Source of the DNA: G020350405 sp964513655
GTDB lineage: Bacteria > Planctomycetota > Phycisphaerae > Sedimentisphaerales > Anaerobacaceae
Length of the DNA stretch: 58,831 nt
Direction of reading: 5' to 3'
NCBI GenBank assembly: GCA_964513655.1
Contig: CAZENQ010000009.1
Coordinates: 1 to 58,831 of the forward strand
The position numbers and the translations under genes were made by a program. Of this stretch, positions 44,224-53,072 are shown piece by piece; positions within the stretch are counted from its first letter, which is position 1, and every line of letters begins with the position of its first letter. The notes beneath the pieces were generated by a model, which worked only from the letters and a program-made list of their open reading frames with translations, had not been told where the DNA came from and did not search any database.

Positions 44224-44949
44224 TCATAGGGGCGGCTCCTTCGCAACCAGTTCGTTAGCTCTGTTGAGTGATTCGAATGTTCCGGCGTCTGTCCACCAGC
44301 CATCGAGTATGTCATAAGCCAATTGGTCTTTCTCGATATAGGCGTTGTTGACATCAGAGATTTCAAGCTCACCACGTCCTGATGGTCTGAGGGTTCGTAT
44401 GATATCGAATACAGTGTCGTCGTAAAAATATATACCGGTTATTATATAATCTGACTTGGGTTTTTTCGGCTTTTCCTCAATACCCACAATCTTGCCGTTG
44501 GACATTTGAGCTACACCGAATCGCTGGGCATTCTGGACCTGTTTAAGCAGTACCCTTGCGCCGGTTTTCTGGGCGATGAATTTGTCGGCATAGGCTTTTA
44601 GATTTGCGCAGAAGATGTTGTCCCCGAGGATGACGGCTATGGGTTCTCCCTGTGCGAAATTTTCAGCAAGTCCCAGTGCCTCTGCAATTCCGCCCGCCTC
44701 ATCCTGCACTCTGTACGTAAAATGGCAGTCAAATTCTGTGCCGGAGCCCAGCAGGCCGACCACATCACCCATGTATTCAACGCCGGTTACAATCAATATT
44801 TGCTCGACACCGACTGCGGTCAGTTTTTCAATGGGGTAGTAAATCATAGGCTTTTGGCCTATTGGGAGTAGGTGCTTATTTGTAACTTTTGTCAGAGGCA
44901 TAAGCCGAGAACCTGTCCCGCCTGCGAGTACAATACCTTTTAGATTCAC
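44224..44949 (-). CDS. rmlA: Glucose-1-phosphate thymidylyltransferase (short form)
   Basis: Nucleotidyltransferase of about 241 residues, making dTDP-glucose from glucose-1-phosphate and dTTP. The start is GTG 44949, with AAAGGA six bases upstream, giving MNLKGIVLAGGTGSRLMP. A TTG at 44964 would add five residues without a ribosome site. Motifs: GGTGSRLMPLT with KPMIYYPIEKL, 'AVILGDNIFC', and 'VGIEEKPKKPKSDY'. At 241 residues it lacks the C-terminal extension of the 290-residue enteric RmlA, placing it with the shorter form. It starts 50 bases past the pheS stop, at the position where pheT usually lies. Confidence 0.93.
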   Translation of the reverse strand: MNLKGIVLAGGTGSRLMPLTKVTNKHLLPIGQKPMIYYPIEKLTAVGVEQILIVTGVEYMGDVVGLLGSGTEFDCHFTYRVQDEAGGIAEALGLAENFAQGEPIAVILGDNIFCANLKAYADKFIAQKTGARVLLKQVQNAQRFGVAQMSNGKIVGIEEKPKKPKSDYIITGIYFYDDTVFDIIRTLRPSGRGELEISDVNNAYIEKDQLAYDILDGWWTDAGTFESLNRANELVAKEPPL

Positions 44950-44998
44950 GACTGGTCCTTTCAAAGCGGAATTTTAGCAATTCAACGGGCCACTGTGT

Positions 44999-45991
44999 TC
45001 AGAACTGTTTTAGAAAACGCAAATCGTTTTCAAAGAACAGACGGATATCGGTGATTCCGTATTTTATCATTGCGAGTCGTTCGATGCCGAATCCGAATGC
45101 CCAGCCCATATACTTTTCTTTGTCTATTCCAACCGCATCGAAAACATTTGGGTCAACCATACCACAGCCGGCAACTTCCATCCAGTCCTGTTTGCCATGT
45201 TTATCCATCCATAGTAAGTCAACCTCGGCACTTGGCTCGGTGAACGGGAAGAAGCTGGGTCTGAGTCTCCATTTTGTATCGGGGCCGAAGAAGGTGCGGA
45301 TAAACTGGTCGATAGTGGTTTTCATGTCCACCATATTAATACCCTCATCAACAACCAGAGCTTCGAGCTGATGGAACATGTACATGTGTGTTGCATCGAC
45401 GGTATCCGGCCTATAGACCCGTCCTGGGGCGACAACACGAATTGGTGGTTTAGTGTGTTCCATTACACGGATTTGAACGGGTGAAGTGTGGCTTCGCAAA
45501 AGGGTATTATCATCGATATAGAAGGCATCGAAGGGTTCCCTTGCGGGGTGCTCCGGGCCGATATTCAGCGCTACGTAATTGTGCCACTCATCTTCAACCT
45601 CGGGGCCGTAGGCCACGGCGAAGCCCATCCTGCCAAATATTTCCAGCAATTCGTTTGTAGTCTGGGTAATGACGTGGGCTCTGCCGATGTTAACCGGTTT
45701 ACCCGGCAGAGTAACGTCGATGAACTCCTTTGTTTTAGCCTGCCGGGTGTTCGACAAGTTTTTTTTAAGCTGGTCGAATGATTCAGCGACCTGTTTTCTT
45801 ATTTTATTTGCCAGTTGCCCCGCAACGGGTCTTTGGTCAGCAGGGAACTGCCGTATCTTGCTTAGCATCCGGGTAATTTGACCCTTCCGGCCCATGTATT
45901 TTATGCGGAAAACCTCCAGAGCGGTGTTGTCGGTGATTTTTTTCAATTCCGCAAGGGCATCTTTACCGATTTTTTCAAATTGCTCAAGCAT
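44999..45991 (-). CDS. pheS: Phenylalanyl-tRNA synthetase alpha subunit
   Basis: Catalytic subunit that attaches phenylalanine to tRNA-Phe, 330 residues, close to the usual 330-350. An N-terminal coiled-coil tRNA-binding arm (about 1-85) precedes the class II core. The core holds motif 2 near 'HTSPVQIRVME' with 'RVYRPDTVDATH', and motif 3 'GFGIERLAMIKYGITDIR'. 'FHQLEALVVDEG' is a family-specific segment. It follows rplT by about 43 bases. The beta subunit gene, pheT, which normally follows, is not next to it; rmlA takes that place. Confidence 0.97.
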   Translation of the reverse strand: MLEQFEKIGKDALAELKKITDNTALEVFRIKYMGRKGQITRMLSKIRQFPADQRPVAGQLANKIRKQVAESFDQLKKNLSNTRQAKTKEFIDVTLPGKPVNIGRAHVITQTTNELLEIFGRMGFAVAYGPEVEDEWHNYVALNIGPEHPAREPFDAFYIDDNTLLRSHTSPVQIRVMEHTKPPIRVVAPGRVYRPDTVDATHMYMFHQLEALVVDEGINMVDMKTTIDQFIRTFFGPDTKWRLRPSFFPFTEPSAEVDLLWMDKHGKQDWMEVAGCGMVDPNVFDAVGIDKEKYMGWAFGFGIERLAMIKYGITDIRLFFENDLRFLKQF

Positions 45992-46033
45992 TGAAACTCC
46001 GCTCTTTGTTTTTAGAGCATTTTTGGCCTTTTC

Positions 46034-46390
46034 CTAGGTGGTAGCAGCTTTGGCCGCGTCAACGATAGCATCAAAGCCAGTTGGGTCGGCTATCGCGATT
46101 TCGCTGAGCATTTTCCGGTTCAGTTGGATGTTGGCTTTTTTACAGCCATTGATGAATTGGCTGTACCTTATGTCTCGTTGGCGACAAGCTGCGCTGAGGC
46201 GTGCAATCCACAGGCCTCGGAAATCTCTTTTGCGGCGTTTGCGGTCGATACGAGCGTTGACATCTGCTCGTACAGCAGCGATTTTGGCTGAGCGGTACAG
46301 CCGGCCCCCAGGGCCGCGGTAGCCCTTTACCGCCTTGAGGATTCGTTTCTTGGCCTGATGTCTTGCCGAGCCTTTTTTAACTCTTGGCAT
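46034..46390 (-). CDS. rplT: 50S ribosomal protein L20
   Basis: Ribosomal protein L20, 118 residues, early assembly protein of the large subunit. MPRVKKGSARHQAKKRILKA at the N-terminus is the flexible basic tail, and 'AACRQRDIRYSQFINGCKKA' is the conserved globular part. It lies 111 bases after rpmI. In bacteria the infC-rpmI-rplT transcript is autoregulated by L20 binding to leader RNA, which would fit the long infC-rpmI gap here, but no such site has been identified. Confidence 0.97.
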   Translation of the reverse strand: MPRVKKGSARHQAKKRILKAVKGYRGPGGRLYRSAKIAAVRADVNARIDRKRRKRDFRGLWIARLSAACRQRDIRYSQFINGCKKANIQLNRKMLSEIAIADPTGFDAIVDAAKAATT

Positions 46391-46501
46391 ATCAGCTTTC
46401 CTTTAAAAATTTCTGTTTTTTTCAGCTTGCTGGCGGCAGCTGATTCCAGGCCGAGAAGCAAGCTTGCAATTATTGAAATACCTCTGGTCTCACTTCTGTA
46501 T

Positions 46502-46696
46502 CTATTTACCAAGTTGAGTTTTTATCGTTTTGGCTGTTGCACCAGTTAAAGTGGCCGAACTGCCTATCCGTCTTCGCCGTTTGGCGTTTTTGCCGCTCAT
46601 AAGATGACTTCCACAAGAGCGCTTGTGTTTAACCTTGCCGCCGGCGGTGATTTTTACTCTTTTGCATAAACCCTTATGAGTCTTCTGTTTCGGCAT
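46502..46696 (-). CDS. rpmI: 50S ribosomal protein L35
   Basis: Ribosomal protein L35, 64 residues, of the large-subunit interior. The sequence begins MPKQKTHKGLCKRVKITAGG, and the internal 'GKVKHKRSCGSHLMSGKNAK' is highly basic, as expected. AAGGA lies about nine bases upstream. The gap of 300 bases from infC is long and contains a candidate promoter at 46758-46786. Confidence 0.96.
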   Translation of the reverse strand: MPKQKTHKGLCKRVKITAGGKVKHKRSCGSHLMSGKNAKRRRRIGSSATLTGATAKTIKTQLGK

Positions 46697-46996
46697 TTAA
46701 CTGATTCCTTCAAGACAACCATTACTGACTGAAACAATCGAGAAGTATAAAGGGGGTAAGTTACGGTATTTGCAACCGCTCGTCAATACCATAGAGAGCA
46801 AATTCAGCAAAAAATGCAAAATGAGCCCATTATTTGGCTTTAATTTCATTAAAAACGAGGGGCAGCGGTAGCTTGATTTCTGGTTGGGATCGTCTTTTAT
46901 TTACCTTTAACCTGGGTAAAACCGTGTTTGAGCTGTCTGCGATACGTGATATCGTGAGATGGCAACCCGGTTCTTAGCATTTTTTTGGATGCCCAA
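46697..46996. other. 300-base infC-rpmI spacer
   Basis: This spacer is longer than normal for the infC-rpmI pair. It holds one promoter-like element near the rpmI end and no gene. No strong hairpin was evident by eye, and an L20-type autoregulatory site could not be recognised. Confidence 0.4.
46758..46786 (-). promoter_or_regulatory. Candidate internal promoter for rpmI-rplT
   Basis: On the minus strand: TTGACG (46786-46781), a 17-base spacer, TAACTT (46763-46758), 62 bases before the rpmI start. The -10 is weak. It would allow the ribosomal genes to be made independently of thrS-infC. Confidence 0.35.
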
Positions 46997-47491
46997 TTAT
47001 CTTGGCGCGACCAGTAGGGTCATGCGTTTCCCGGACATTTTGCCTGGTCGTTCGATCTTGGCGATATCGTGCAAAGATTCGGTGATTTCATCAAGCTTGG
47101 CGTATCCATGCTCTGTGTGCAGCATTTGCCGTCCACGAAAGAATATTGTGAATTGTACTTTATGACCTTTTTCGAGGAATTCACGGGCGTGCCTGAGTTT
47201 GATGTCGAGGTCGTGCTTGTCGGTTTTTGGCCGGAGTCTGATTTCCTTTAGCGTTGTGCTATGGTACTGGTGCTTTTTGTGTGCCTCGCGAATCTTTCGT
47301 TTTTGCTGATAAAGCCATTTGCCGTAGTCCATTATCCGACAGACCGGCGGGTCGCTGGTGGGTGCGACCTCCACAAGGTCCAAACCGGCCTCACGGGCTC
47401 TGCTGACTGCCTCGCGTATGTCTACGATTCCCACTTGATTGTTTGCTTCGTCTATTAGCCGAACTGTGTCGACTCGGATGCTTGTGTTCAC
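46997..47491 (-). CDS. infC: Translation initiation factor IF-3
   Basis: IF-3, 164 residues, which prevents subunit joining and checks the initiator tRNA. The family opening 'IRVDTVRLIDEANNQVGIVD' and the linker region 'DYGKWLYQQKRKIREAHKKH' are clear. In the C-domain 'KEIRLRPKTDKHDLDIKLRH' and 'GHKVQFTIFFRGRQMLHTEH' are recognisable. The start codon is GTG here, as judged from the family alignment; many infC genes use AUU or other rare starts. The ribosome site is weak (AAGG about seven bases upstream), as often in this autoregulated gene. Confidence 0.96.
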   Translation of the reverse strand: MNTSIRVDTVRLIDEANNQVGIVDIREAVSRAREAGLDLVEVAPTSDPPVCRIMDYGKWLYQQKRKIREAHKKHQYHSTTLKEIRLRPKTDKHDLDIKLRHAREFLEKGHKVQFTIFFRGRQMLHTEHGYAKLDEITESLHDIAKIERPGKMSGKRMTLLVAPR

Positions 47492-47638
47492 CCTTAAACC
47501 TTGTTTACCGATTGTGTACCACCTTACCTTTCGAAAAAAAGCTGAATCAATTAGTTAGGACTATGGCTTTGTCAGATCTTGCAAAATATAAAACCTTTAC
47601 TTTCTTTATAATTCTTTTTAACGTTTTCTTTCCAATTA

Positions 47639-49567
47639 TCAATCGTTAATTTCGAGCGCCAAGCCTATTTTTTTATCGGCAATTTTACGTTTTGCAATTT
47701 TCAAAAACTCGTTAATTTCTACTGTTTTGTTTTCTTTCATTCTTCTGATTCTTACATTTACGGTATTGGACTGGGCCTCTTTCGGGCCGACCACCAGCAT
47801 ATAAGGCGGTTTTTCACTGTGGGCCTTGGCAATCTTGGCGTTTATTTTTTCGTTCGACAGGTCACAAGTACAGCGTAGTTGTGCCTCTGTTAGCTTATCT
47901 TCAACGATTTTGGCATAATCATTGCTTTTTTCGCTTATCGGGAGGATTCTTACCTGTTCCGGGGCGAGCCACAGGGGCATGTTGCCGCCATAGTGCTCTA
48001 TAAGGATACCTATGAACCGCTCAAGTGAGCCCAGAACTGCTCTGTGAATCATGACTGGTGTTTTCTCGGTGTTATCCTTGTCGGTGTAGACTAGTCCAAA
48101 ACGCTGTGGCATAGAAAAATCCAGTTGGATGGTCCCGAGTTGCCAGGACCTTTTGAGGCAGTCTTTTATGTGGAAGTCTATTTTGGGGCCGTAGAATGCG
48201 CCATCACCCTCATTAATTTTATATTCAATGGCCTTGTGGACCAAGGCACTTTTGAGCGAGTTTGTGGAAATATCCCAAATCTCGTCCGAACCTATGTGTT
48301 TTTCGGGTTTGGTTGAAAGCTCGATATGGAAATCTTCGAACCCAAAGGCGCGGTATATCTCAAAGGTAAGCTCGATGACCCCTATTATTTCTGGTTCTAT
48401 GTGTTCAGGAGTGCAGAAGATATGGGCATCATCCTGTGTGAATTGCCTTACTCTAAAAAGCCCGTGCATTACTCCGCTGGCCTCGTGTCGGTGCACCAGG
48501 CCGAGCTCGGCAATGCGCATCGGAAATTCGCGGTATGAGTGCTGACGGGTCTTATAAATCAGACAGAGTCCGGGGCAATTCATTGGCTTTATAGCATAAT
48601 TGGTCCCGTCGAAATTGGTGAAGTACATATTCTCTTTGTAATTGTCCCAATGGCCGCTCCTATGCCACAGCTGCTCATTGAGAATGATAGGCGTTTTTAT
48701 TTCCCGATATCCGTATCTGTCGTGCACACTTCGCCAGAAGTCCACTATTGCGTTCCAGATAATCATTCCTTTTGAGTGAATGAACGCAAAGCCCGGGCCA
48801 GCTTCATTGAAGCTGAATAAATCCAGTTGCTTACCTAAGATTCGGTGGTCACGTTTCTTTGCTTCTTGAAGTCTGTTCAGGTGGTCATCCAGTTCTTTTT
48901 TGGTTGGCCAGGCGGTGCCGTAGACGCGCTGAAGCATTTTCTGTGTTGGGTCGCCGTGCCAGTAAGCCCCGGCGACGGACATAATCTTAAAACTTCCGAC
49001 CTTGCCGGTGCTGGGCACATGCGGTCCCCGGCATAAATCCTCAAAGTCGTCTCCGCACGAATAGAAGGTGATAACGTCGCCGTCAGCATGCTTTATGTTG
49101 TCGGTCTTATATCTATCACCAGCCATTTTGTCCAGTGCCTCAGCTCGGCTCATTTCCTTTCGCACAAAGGGTTTATCGGCGGTGATGATTTCTTGCATTT
49201 TTTGTTCTATGCGATCAAAATCATCCGGCCGAATCGGCTCATCAAGGTCGACGTCGTAGTAGAATCCGCCCTCGACGGTTGGGCCATAGACCAGCTTTGT
49301 GTCCGGCCAAATACTGCATATGGCCTGGGCCATTATATGGGCGCAGCTATGCCGCATTATTTCGAGGCCTTCAGTATCTTTGGGGGTGATAATCTGGAGG
49401 GCGGCATCGGCCGTAATAGGTGTGGATAAATCTACTAATTGCCCATTCAGTTTCGCTGCTATAGCTGCTTTTGCAAGTCTCGGTCCTATCTGTTCTGCTA
49501 ATTGTTTTGCGGTTGTGTTGGCACCAGTTTCTAATATGCTGCCATCGGGCAGTGTTACTTTTGCCAT
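47639..49567 (-). CDS. thrS: Threonyl-tRNA synthetase
   Basis: Class II aminoacyl-tRNA synthetase of 642 residues, full family length. It has an N-terminal TGS domain (about 1-62) and an editing domain with 'HSCAHIMAQAI' and 'DLCRGPHVPSTG'. The catalytic core zinc ligands lie in 'MNCPGLCLIYK', 'VHRHEASGVMHGLFRVRQFT' and 'DDAHIFC'. 'PVMIHRAVLGSLERFIGILI' is motif 3, and a C-terminal anticodon-binding domain follows. It heads the thrS-infC-rpmI-rplT-pheS order that is conserved in many bacteria. A sigma70-like promoter lies at 49660-49687, and no T-box leader is visible. Confidence 0.98.
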   Translation of the reverse strand: MAKVTLPDGSILETGANTTAKQLAEQIGPRLAKAAIAAKLNGQLVDLSTPITADAALQIITPKDTEGLEIMRHSCAHIMAQAICSIWPDTKLVYGPTVEGGFYYDVDLDEPIRPDDFDRIEQKMQEIITADKPFVRKEMSRAEALDKMAGDRYKTDNIKHADGDVITFYSCGDDFEDLCRGPHVPSTGKVGSFKIMSVAGAYWHGDPTQKMLQRVYGTAWPTKKELDDHLNRLQEAKKRDHRILGKQLDLFSFNEAGPGFAFIHSKGMIIWNAIVDFWRSVHDRYGYREIKTPIILNEQLWHRSGHWDNYKENMYFTNFDGTNYAIKPMNCPGLCLIYKTRQHSYREFPMRIAELGLVHRHEASGVMHGLFRVRQFTQDDAHIFCTPEHIEPEIIGVIELTFEIYRAFGFEDFHIELSTKPEKHIGSDEIWDISTNSLKSALVHKAIEYKINEGDGAFYGPKIDFHIKDCLKRSWQLGTIQLDFSMPQRFGLVYTDKDNTEKTPVMIHRAVLGSLERFIGILIEHYGGNMPLWLAPEQVRILPISEKSNDYAKIVEDKLTEAQLRCTCDLSNEKINAKIAKAHSEKPPYMLVVGPKEAQSNTVNVRIRRMKENKTVEINEFLKIAKRKIADKKIGLALEIND

Positions 49568-49659
49568 AATCCGTCCAATATTGCCAGACTGGGCACCTAT
49601 TTTGCCAAAGATTGCAAAACGAGGTTACCTGTTTCTTGTATTTACCTATGACACCTCTG

Positions 49660-49687
49660 AATATAGCAGTTTAACCGGAACTGTCAA
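49660..49687 (-). promoter_or_regulatory. Predicted promoter of the thrS operon
   Basis: On the minus strand: a perfect TTGACA (49687-49682), a 16-base spacer, TATATT (49665-49660), about 92 bases before the thrS start. One of the best sigma70-like matches in the window. Confidence 0.7.
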
Positions 49688-49881
49688 GTCGGCCTCTGTG
49701 CAAACTAACAGCCAAAATTGCTGGTTTGGGAAATAAAATAAGGGCGTCAAACTTTACCCGCCACATAGCAAATCGACCAGCCTTTTATAACTTCTGTAAC
49801 AGTAAGGGCTTATATTGATTTCGCCGTGCATACCCGCTTTGTGAATGTTACTTATCATCTTACTAAGTCTGTATTTATATG

Positions 49882-49910
49882 TTGTTATGTACGGCCTTTG
49901 TTTGTATAAT
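49882..49910 (+). promoter_or_regulatory. Predicted promoter of the FHA gene
   Basis: TTGTTA (49882-49887), a 17-base spacer, perfect TATAAT (49905-49910), 47 bases before the ATG. Confidence 0.65.
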
Positions 49911-49957
49911 GATTAGGGTATTACCGACGAGGTTTAAATTAACTGGAAGGAGGCGGT

Positions 49958-50446
49958 ATGGATGTAAATTTGGTTCTGTTCAAAAAGAACGGCGCGCAGA
50001 AAGTATTCTCGTTGCCAAGCAGTGTGACGGTGATTGGGCGGCGTCATAATTGTGATTTGTGCATTCCTCTGATGTCCGTTTCCAAAAGGCACTGCCAATT
50101 ACACCACGATGGCGGCATATTGAAGATTCGTGACCTTGGTTCGCGGAATGGCACTATCCTCAATGGCAAACCTATAGATGAAGCGGTGGTTAAAGCCGGT
50201 GACTCTATTGGGATAGGCCCGTTGGCGTTCGTATTTCAGATTGATGGTAGGCCTGAGACAGTCACCCGGCCTCAGCAGCCTGTGCGGAGCTTGCCCAAGC
50301 ATACTGCACCAGCGGAAGATATAGCGGATGAGCAGTTTGCCAGTGCTGTGGAGCTAGATGAGGATTTAGAATTGGATGACGACTTAGAGGTGGGTGACTC
50401 CGACTTATTACTTGATGATTCCGAATTGCTGGAGGATGAAGACTGA
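49958..50446 (+). CDS. FHA-domain protein with acidic C-terminal tail
   Basis: Small protein of 162 residues whose first 95 residues form a forkhead-associated domain, a phosphothreonine-binding module. The conserved core is GRRHNCDLCIP (Gly-Arg), SVSKRHCQL (Ser and His), and DLGSRNGTILNGKPI (Ser-Arg-Asn-Gly-Thr and Asn-Gly). The C-terminal 40 residues are very acidic (Glu/Asp runs) and probably disordered. It is likely a phospho-dependent adaptor. AAGGAGG lies just before the ATG. The next gene, about 270 bases on, is a membrane-anchored GspE-type ATPase, so a secretion or pilus-regulating role is possible. Confidence 0.9.
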   Translation: MDVNLVLFKKNGAQKVFSLPSSVTVIGRRHNCDLCIPLMSVSKRHCQLHHDGGILKIRDLGSRNGTILNGKPIDEAVVKAGDSIGIGPLAFVFQIDGRPETVTRPQQPVRSLPKHTAPAEDIADEQFASAVELDEDLELDDDLEVGDSDLLLDDSELLEDED

Positions 50447-50647
50447 GCGTGCTCTTTGCATTGTGCCTGCTGAAATCAGGGGCACATAGCTTAAATTAGA
50501 CGGCACCGTTTATATTTTTGCGGAAAATTTAGGAGATTGTGGCATAAGCGGTTTTTCTGCGTTTGTAGAATGCGACCGTGTGGTTTATTATAGGCCCGCA
50601 ACGGTCTTCTGAAATTTTTCAAGAAACTCTTTTTTGTCTTGCTGATA

Positions 50648-50675
50648 TTGAAAGTATGTGGTAGTTTACTATACA
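50648..50675 (+). promoter_or_regulatory. Predicted promoter of the GspE-like ATPase gene
   Basis: TTGAAA (50648-50653), a 16-base spacer, TATACA (50670-50675), about 42 bases before the ATG. Confidence 0.5.
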
Positions 50676-50716
50676 TTGTCGCCTGATTTTCGAGCATTTG
50701 CTGTCGGGGCATACAT

Positions 50717-52309
50717 ATGGTAACATCGGCTTTTATAAACGGTTCTCCAGCAGCTTTGTTGTTAAGTGCGGTCTTGTATAGGCCATCATTGTCATTTAGT
50801 CCAATCAAACTTGCCTGCCTTATAATATGGGTGTATCTTTGCGTGTATTTTGTTCAGCGTGTTCAGTTCAGCCGATTGGTGGCGAGGGACCGTAAATCGA
50901 TGGCAAATATAGCGACGCTTTTCTTGGGACCCTTGATTTTGCTTGTGCTACTGGTATTAGATGTGACAAAGAGAGCTTCTGAGGAGCGCCGCGGTGTTTT
51001 TGACGTAATAAAAGGCCGGCTGCAAGATGTGTGGGCAAGCCTAGCGTCTTCAGGCTCGCTTAGTTCCAAGGACAGGTCGGCTATAAAACTGCTTGATTCG
51101 TCGGGGAGGAATATTACGGAGATATACGGCCACGGTAAAGGCAGGCAAGAAGACAGCCATGTTCTTGCCTTAACCGAACAGATCATCGCCGATGCTCTCC
51201 AGGAGCGTGCCAGTGATATTCTTATTGACCCGAAGGATGAGTCAACATACACGCTCAGGTTTCGAGTAGACGGGGTCTTAAGGACGGTGGAGCAATTTGA
51301 CCCCGATGCCTGCCATGCGGTTGTAAACAGCATCAAGGCCGTCTCAAGTATGGACATTGCTGAAAAGCGCAGACCTCAGGATGGCGCGTTTGTGGCAGAA
51401 ACAGCCGACGGTACCGTGTCCTTCCGAGTGGCGAGTGCCGGCGTTCTTAACGGTGAGAAGTTATCGATAAGAGTATTGAGTCAAAATGCCGATAGGTTCA
51501 AACTGGCTAATATCGGCTTGTCGGAGAAGCAAAGGATAATTATCGAGAACGCGGTCAAAAAGCCGTCAGGTTTGGTGCTTATGTGCGGTCCGACCGGCAG
51601 CGGCAAGACTACAACATTGTACGCAATGCTCAACGAGATTGACTTGTTAACGCGCAATGTTATCACGGTCGAAGACCCGATTGAATATGTACTGCCGAAC
51701 GCCAGTCAGATTGAAGTTAACCCAAAGGCCGACATTACGTTCGCAAAGTCCCTGCGCAGTATTTTGAGGCAGGACCCTGATGTAATCTGCGTCGGCGAAA
51801 TACGGGACGAGGAGACCGCAGCGATTGCATTACAGGCGTCACAAACGGGACATCTTGTCTTGGCAACGGTACACAGCAACACCAACGCATCGGCATTGGT
51901 GCGATTGCTGGATTTAGGCATAACCCCCCTGCTGCTGTCATCCGGATTGGATATTGTTATCTGCCAGCGGTTGCTTCGCCGTCTTTGCAGCAACTGTAAA
52001 GTGCCGGCAAAACTAACACAAAGCCAAATGCATGAGTTTCGCAGAAAGGGCATAAACTTTAGCAATATTCACCAGGCCGAGGGATGTGAGAAGTGTCATG
52101 AGACCGGCTATTACGAGAGGATGGCGATTTTGGATATTCTCGTCTTCGACAATAAGTTAAAGGCCCAGATTGCCAATAATCAATTGTCGATGACTCAGTT
52201 GAGAAGCGAGGGCGACAAAAAAGGCAGGTCCAACCTCAAAAAACAGGGTCTGAAGAAGGTGGTCTCCGGAATGACAAGTCTGGAAGAGCTAAAGAGAGTG
52301 GTCGGGTAA
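50717..52309 (+). CDS. GspE/PilB-type ATPase with N-terminal membrane anchor
   Basis: Type II secretion / type IV pilus-like ATPase of 530 residues. Two hydrophobic helices (about 29-47 and 64-83) replace the usual soluble N-terminal domain of GspE. The motor core then runs from about residue 145 and has Walker A GPTGSGKTT with Lys297, the Asp box VEDPIEYVL, Walker B VICVGEIRDEE near 356-364, and the His box ATVHSN. A C-terminal zinc site has CSNC and CEKCHETG. All catalytic motifs are retained. The membrane anchor suggests a fixed inner-membrane location. A CvpA-like membrane protein follows six bases later, in one transcript with it. Confidence 0.88.
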   Translation: MVTSAFINGSPAALLLSAVLYRPSLSFSPIKLACLIIWVYLCVYFVQRVQFSRLVARDRKSMANIATLFLGPLILLVLLVLDVTKRASEERRGVFDVIKGRLQDVWASLASSGSLSSKDRSAIKLLDSSGRNITEIYGHGKGRQEDSHVLALTEQIIADALQERASDILIDPKDESTYTLRFRVDGVLRTVEQFDPDACHAVVNSIKAVSSMDIAEKRRPQDGAFVAETADGTVSFRVASAGVLNGEKLSIRVLSQNADRFKLANIGLSEKQRIIIENAVKKPSGLVLMCGPTGSGKTTTLYAMLNEIDLLTRNVITVEDPIEYVLPNASQIEVNPKADITFAKSLRSILRQDPDVICVGEIRDEETAAIALQASQTGHLVLATVHSNTNASALVRLLDLGITPLLLSSGLDIVICQRLLRRLCSNCKVPAKLTQSQMHEFRRKGINFSNIHQAEGCEKCHETGYYERMAILDILVFDNKLKAQIANNQLSMTQLRSEGDKKGRSNLKKQGLKKVVSGMTSLEELKRVVG

Positions 52310-52314
52310 AGTTT

Positions 52315-52983
52315 ATGGTGTTTTGGCTGGGCATATTGGTTGGCGCGGTTTTTGCTTGGTTCGCCGTTAGAATAGGCTTCTATGGGATGTGGGCTATGTT
52401 ATTCAATATCGTAATTTCGGTCTACTTGGCCATATACCTTCAGCCGGTAATTGTAAAGGTTCCCGGGCTTGGTGATACGTTGTATACCAATGCCCTGGCT
52501 ATGATGGGGACTGCAATAGCCGTTTTTTTGATTCTGCATGGCATATCGTACACATTTCTTACGGGCCAACTCGTCCCCACCTTTCCGAAAGTATTTGACA
52601 CTGTTGGCACCGGTTTTTTGGGCTTTTTGGCCGGATTTCTCGTCTGGAGCTTTGTCGCTTTGCTGGTGTATGTGACACCAATTTCTCAAAACGCCTTTAT
52701 AAAGAGTATTGGGCTTGGCAAGTCTCAGCAAACCAGCGTATCATATATCTCCCGATGGTGTGGTTTGGTTAATGCATTGTCGCGTCAGGACGAGCGGTAC
52801 AACGCGAAAAAGACTATTGGCGAGCTGCTAACGAGCGTTGAAGAGAGAATAAAGGCTGAGGTAAAGATGCGAGCTCGGCCGGAAGAAAAGCCCGAGCAAC
52901 CTGAGCCGGAGGATGTAGAAACTGAAGCCACCAAACGAAAGAAGCTCGGCCCACCACCGGAGATTGACTTCGAAGATTTCTAA
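52315..52983 (+). CDS. CvpA-family-like membrane protein
   Basis: Membrane protein of 222 residues with about four helices (residues 4-26, 33-52, 60-82 and 97-122) and a basic, Glu/Pro-rich cytoplasmic tail of about 90 residues. The helix pattern 'FWLGILVGAVFAWFAVRIGF' and 'DTVGTGFLGFLAGFLVWSFV' resembles the CvpA (colicin V production) family, whose members have roles in envelope homeostasis. Its start codon is five bases after the ATPase stop, so they are co-translated. The tail ends in a Pro-rich Glu/Asp patch. Assignment is by pattern only, and a novel partner of the ATPase cannot be excluded. Confidence 0.75.
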   Translation: MVFWLGILVGAVFAWFAVRIGFYGMWAMLFNIVISVYLAIYLQPVIVKVPGLGDTLYTNALAMMGTAIAVFLILHGISYTFLTGQLVPTFPKVFDTVGTGFLGFLAGFLVWSFVALLVYVTPISQNAFIKSIGLGKSQQTSVSYISRWCGLVNALSRQDERYNAKKTIGELLTSVEERIKAEVKMRARPEEKPEQPEPEDVETEATKRKKLGPPPEIDFEDF

Positions 52984-53072
52984 GTGGGGCCCACCTCCGG
53001 ACCGATTTCCTCTGTTTGAATTTTAATTGAACAGGACTAATTGGCTCGTCAGTTCCGTTCTGGCGGAGCAGT

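Larger units (their letters stand above)
49568..49957. other. Divergent promoter region between thrS and the FHA gene
   Basis: This 390-base stretch contains two divergent predicted promoters (49660-49687 minus, 49882-49910 plus) and no gene. About 190 bases between them show no repeat or clear structure. Confidence 0.6.
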
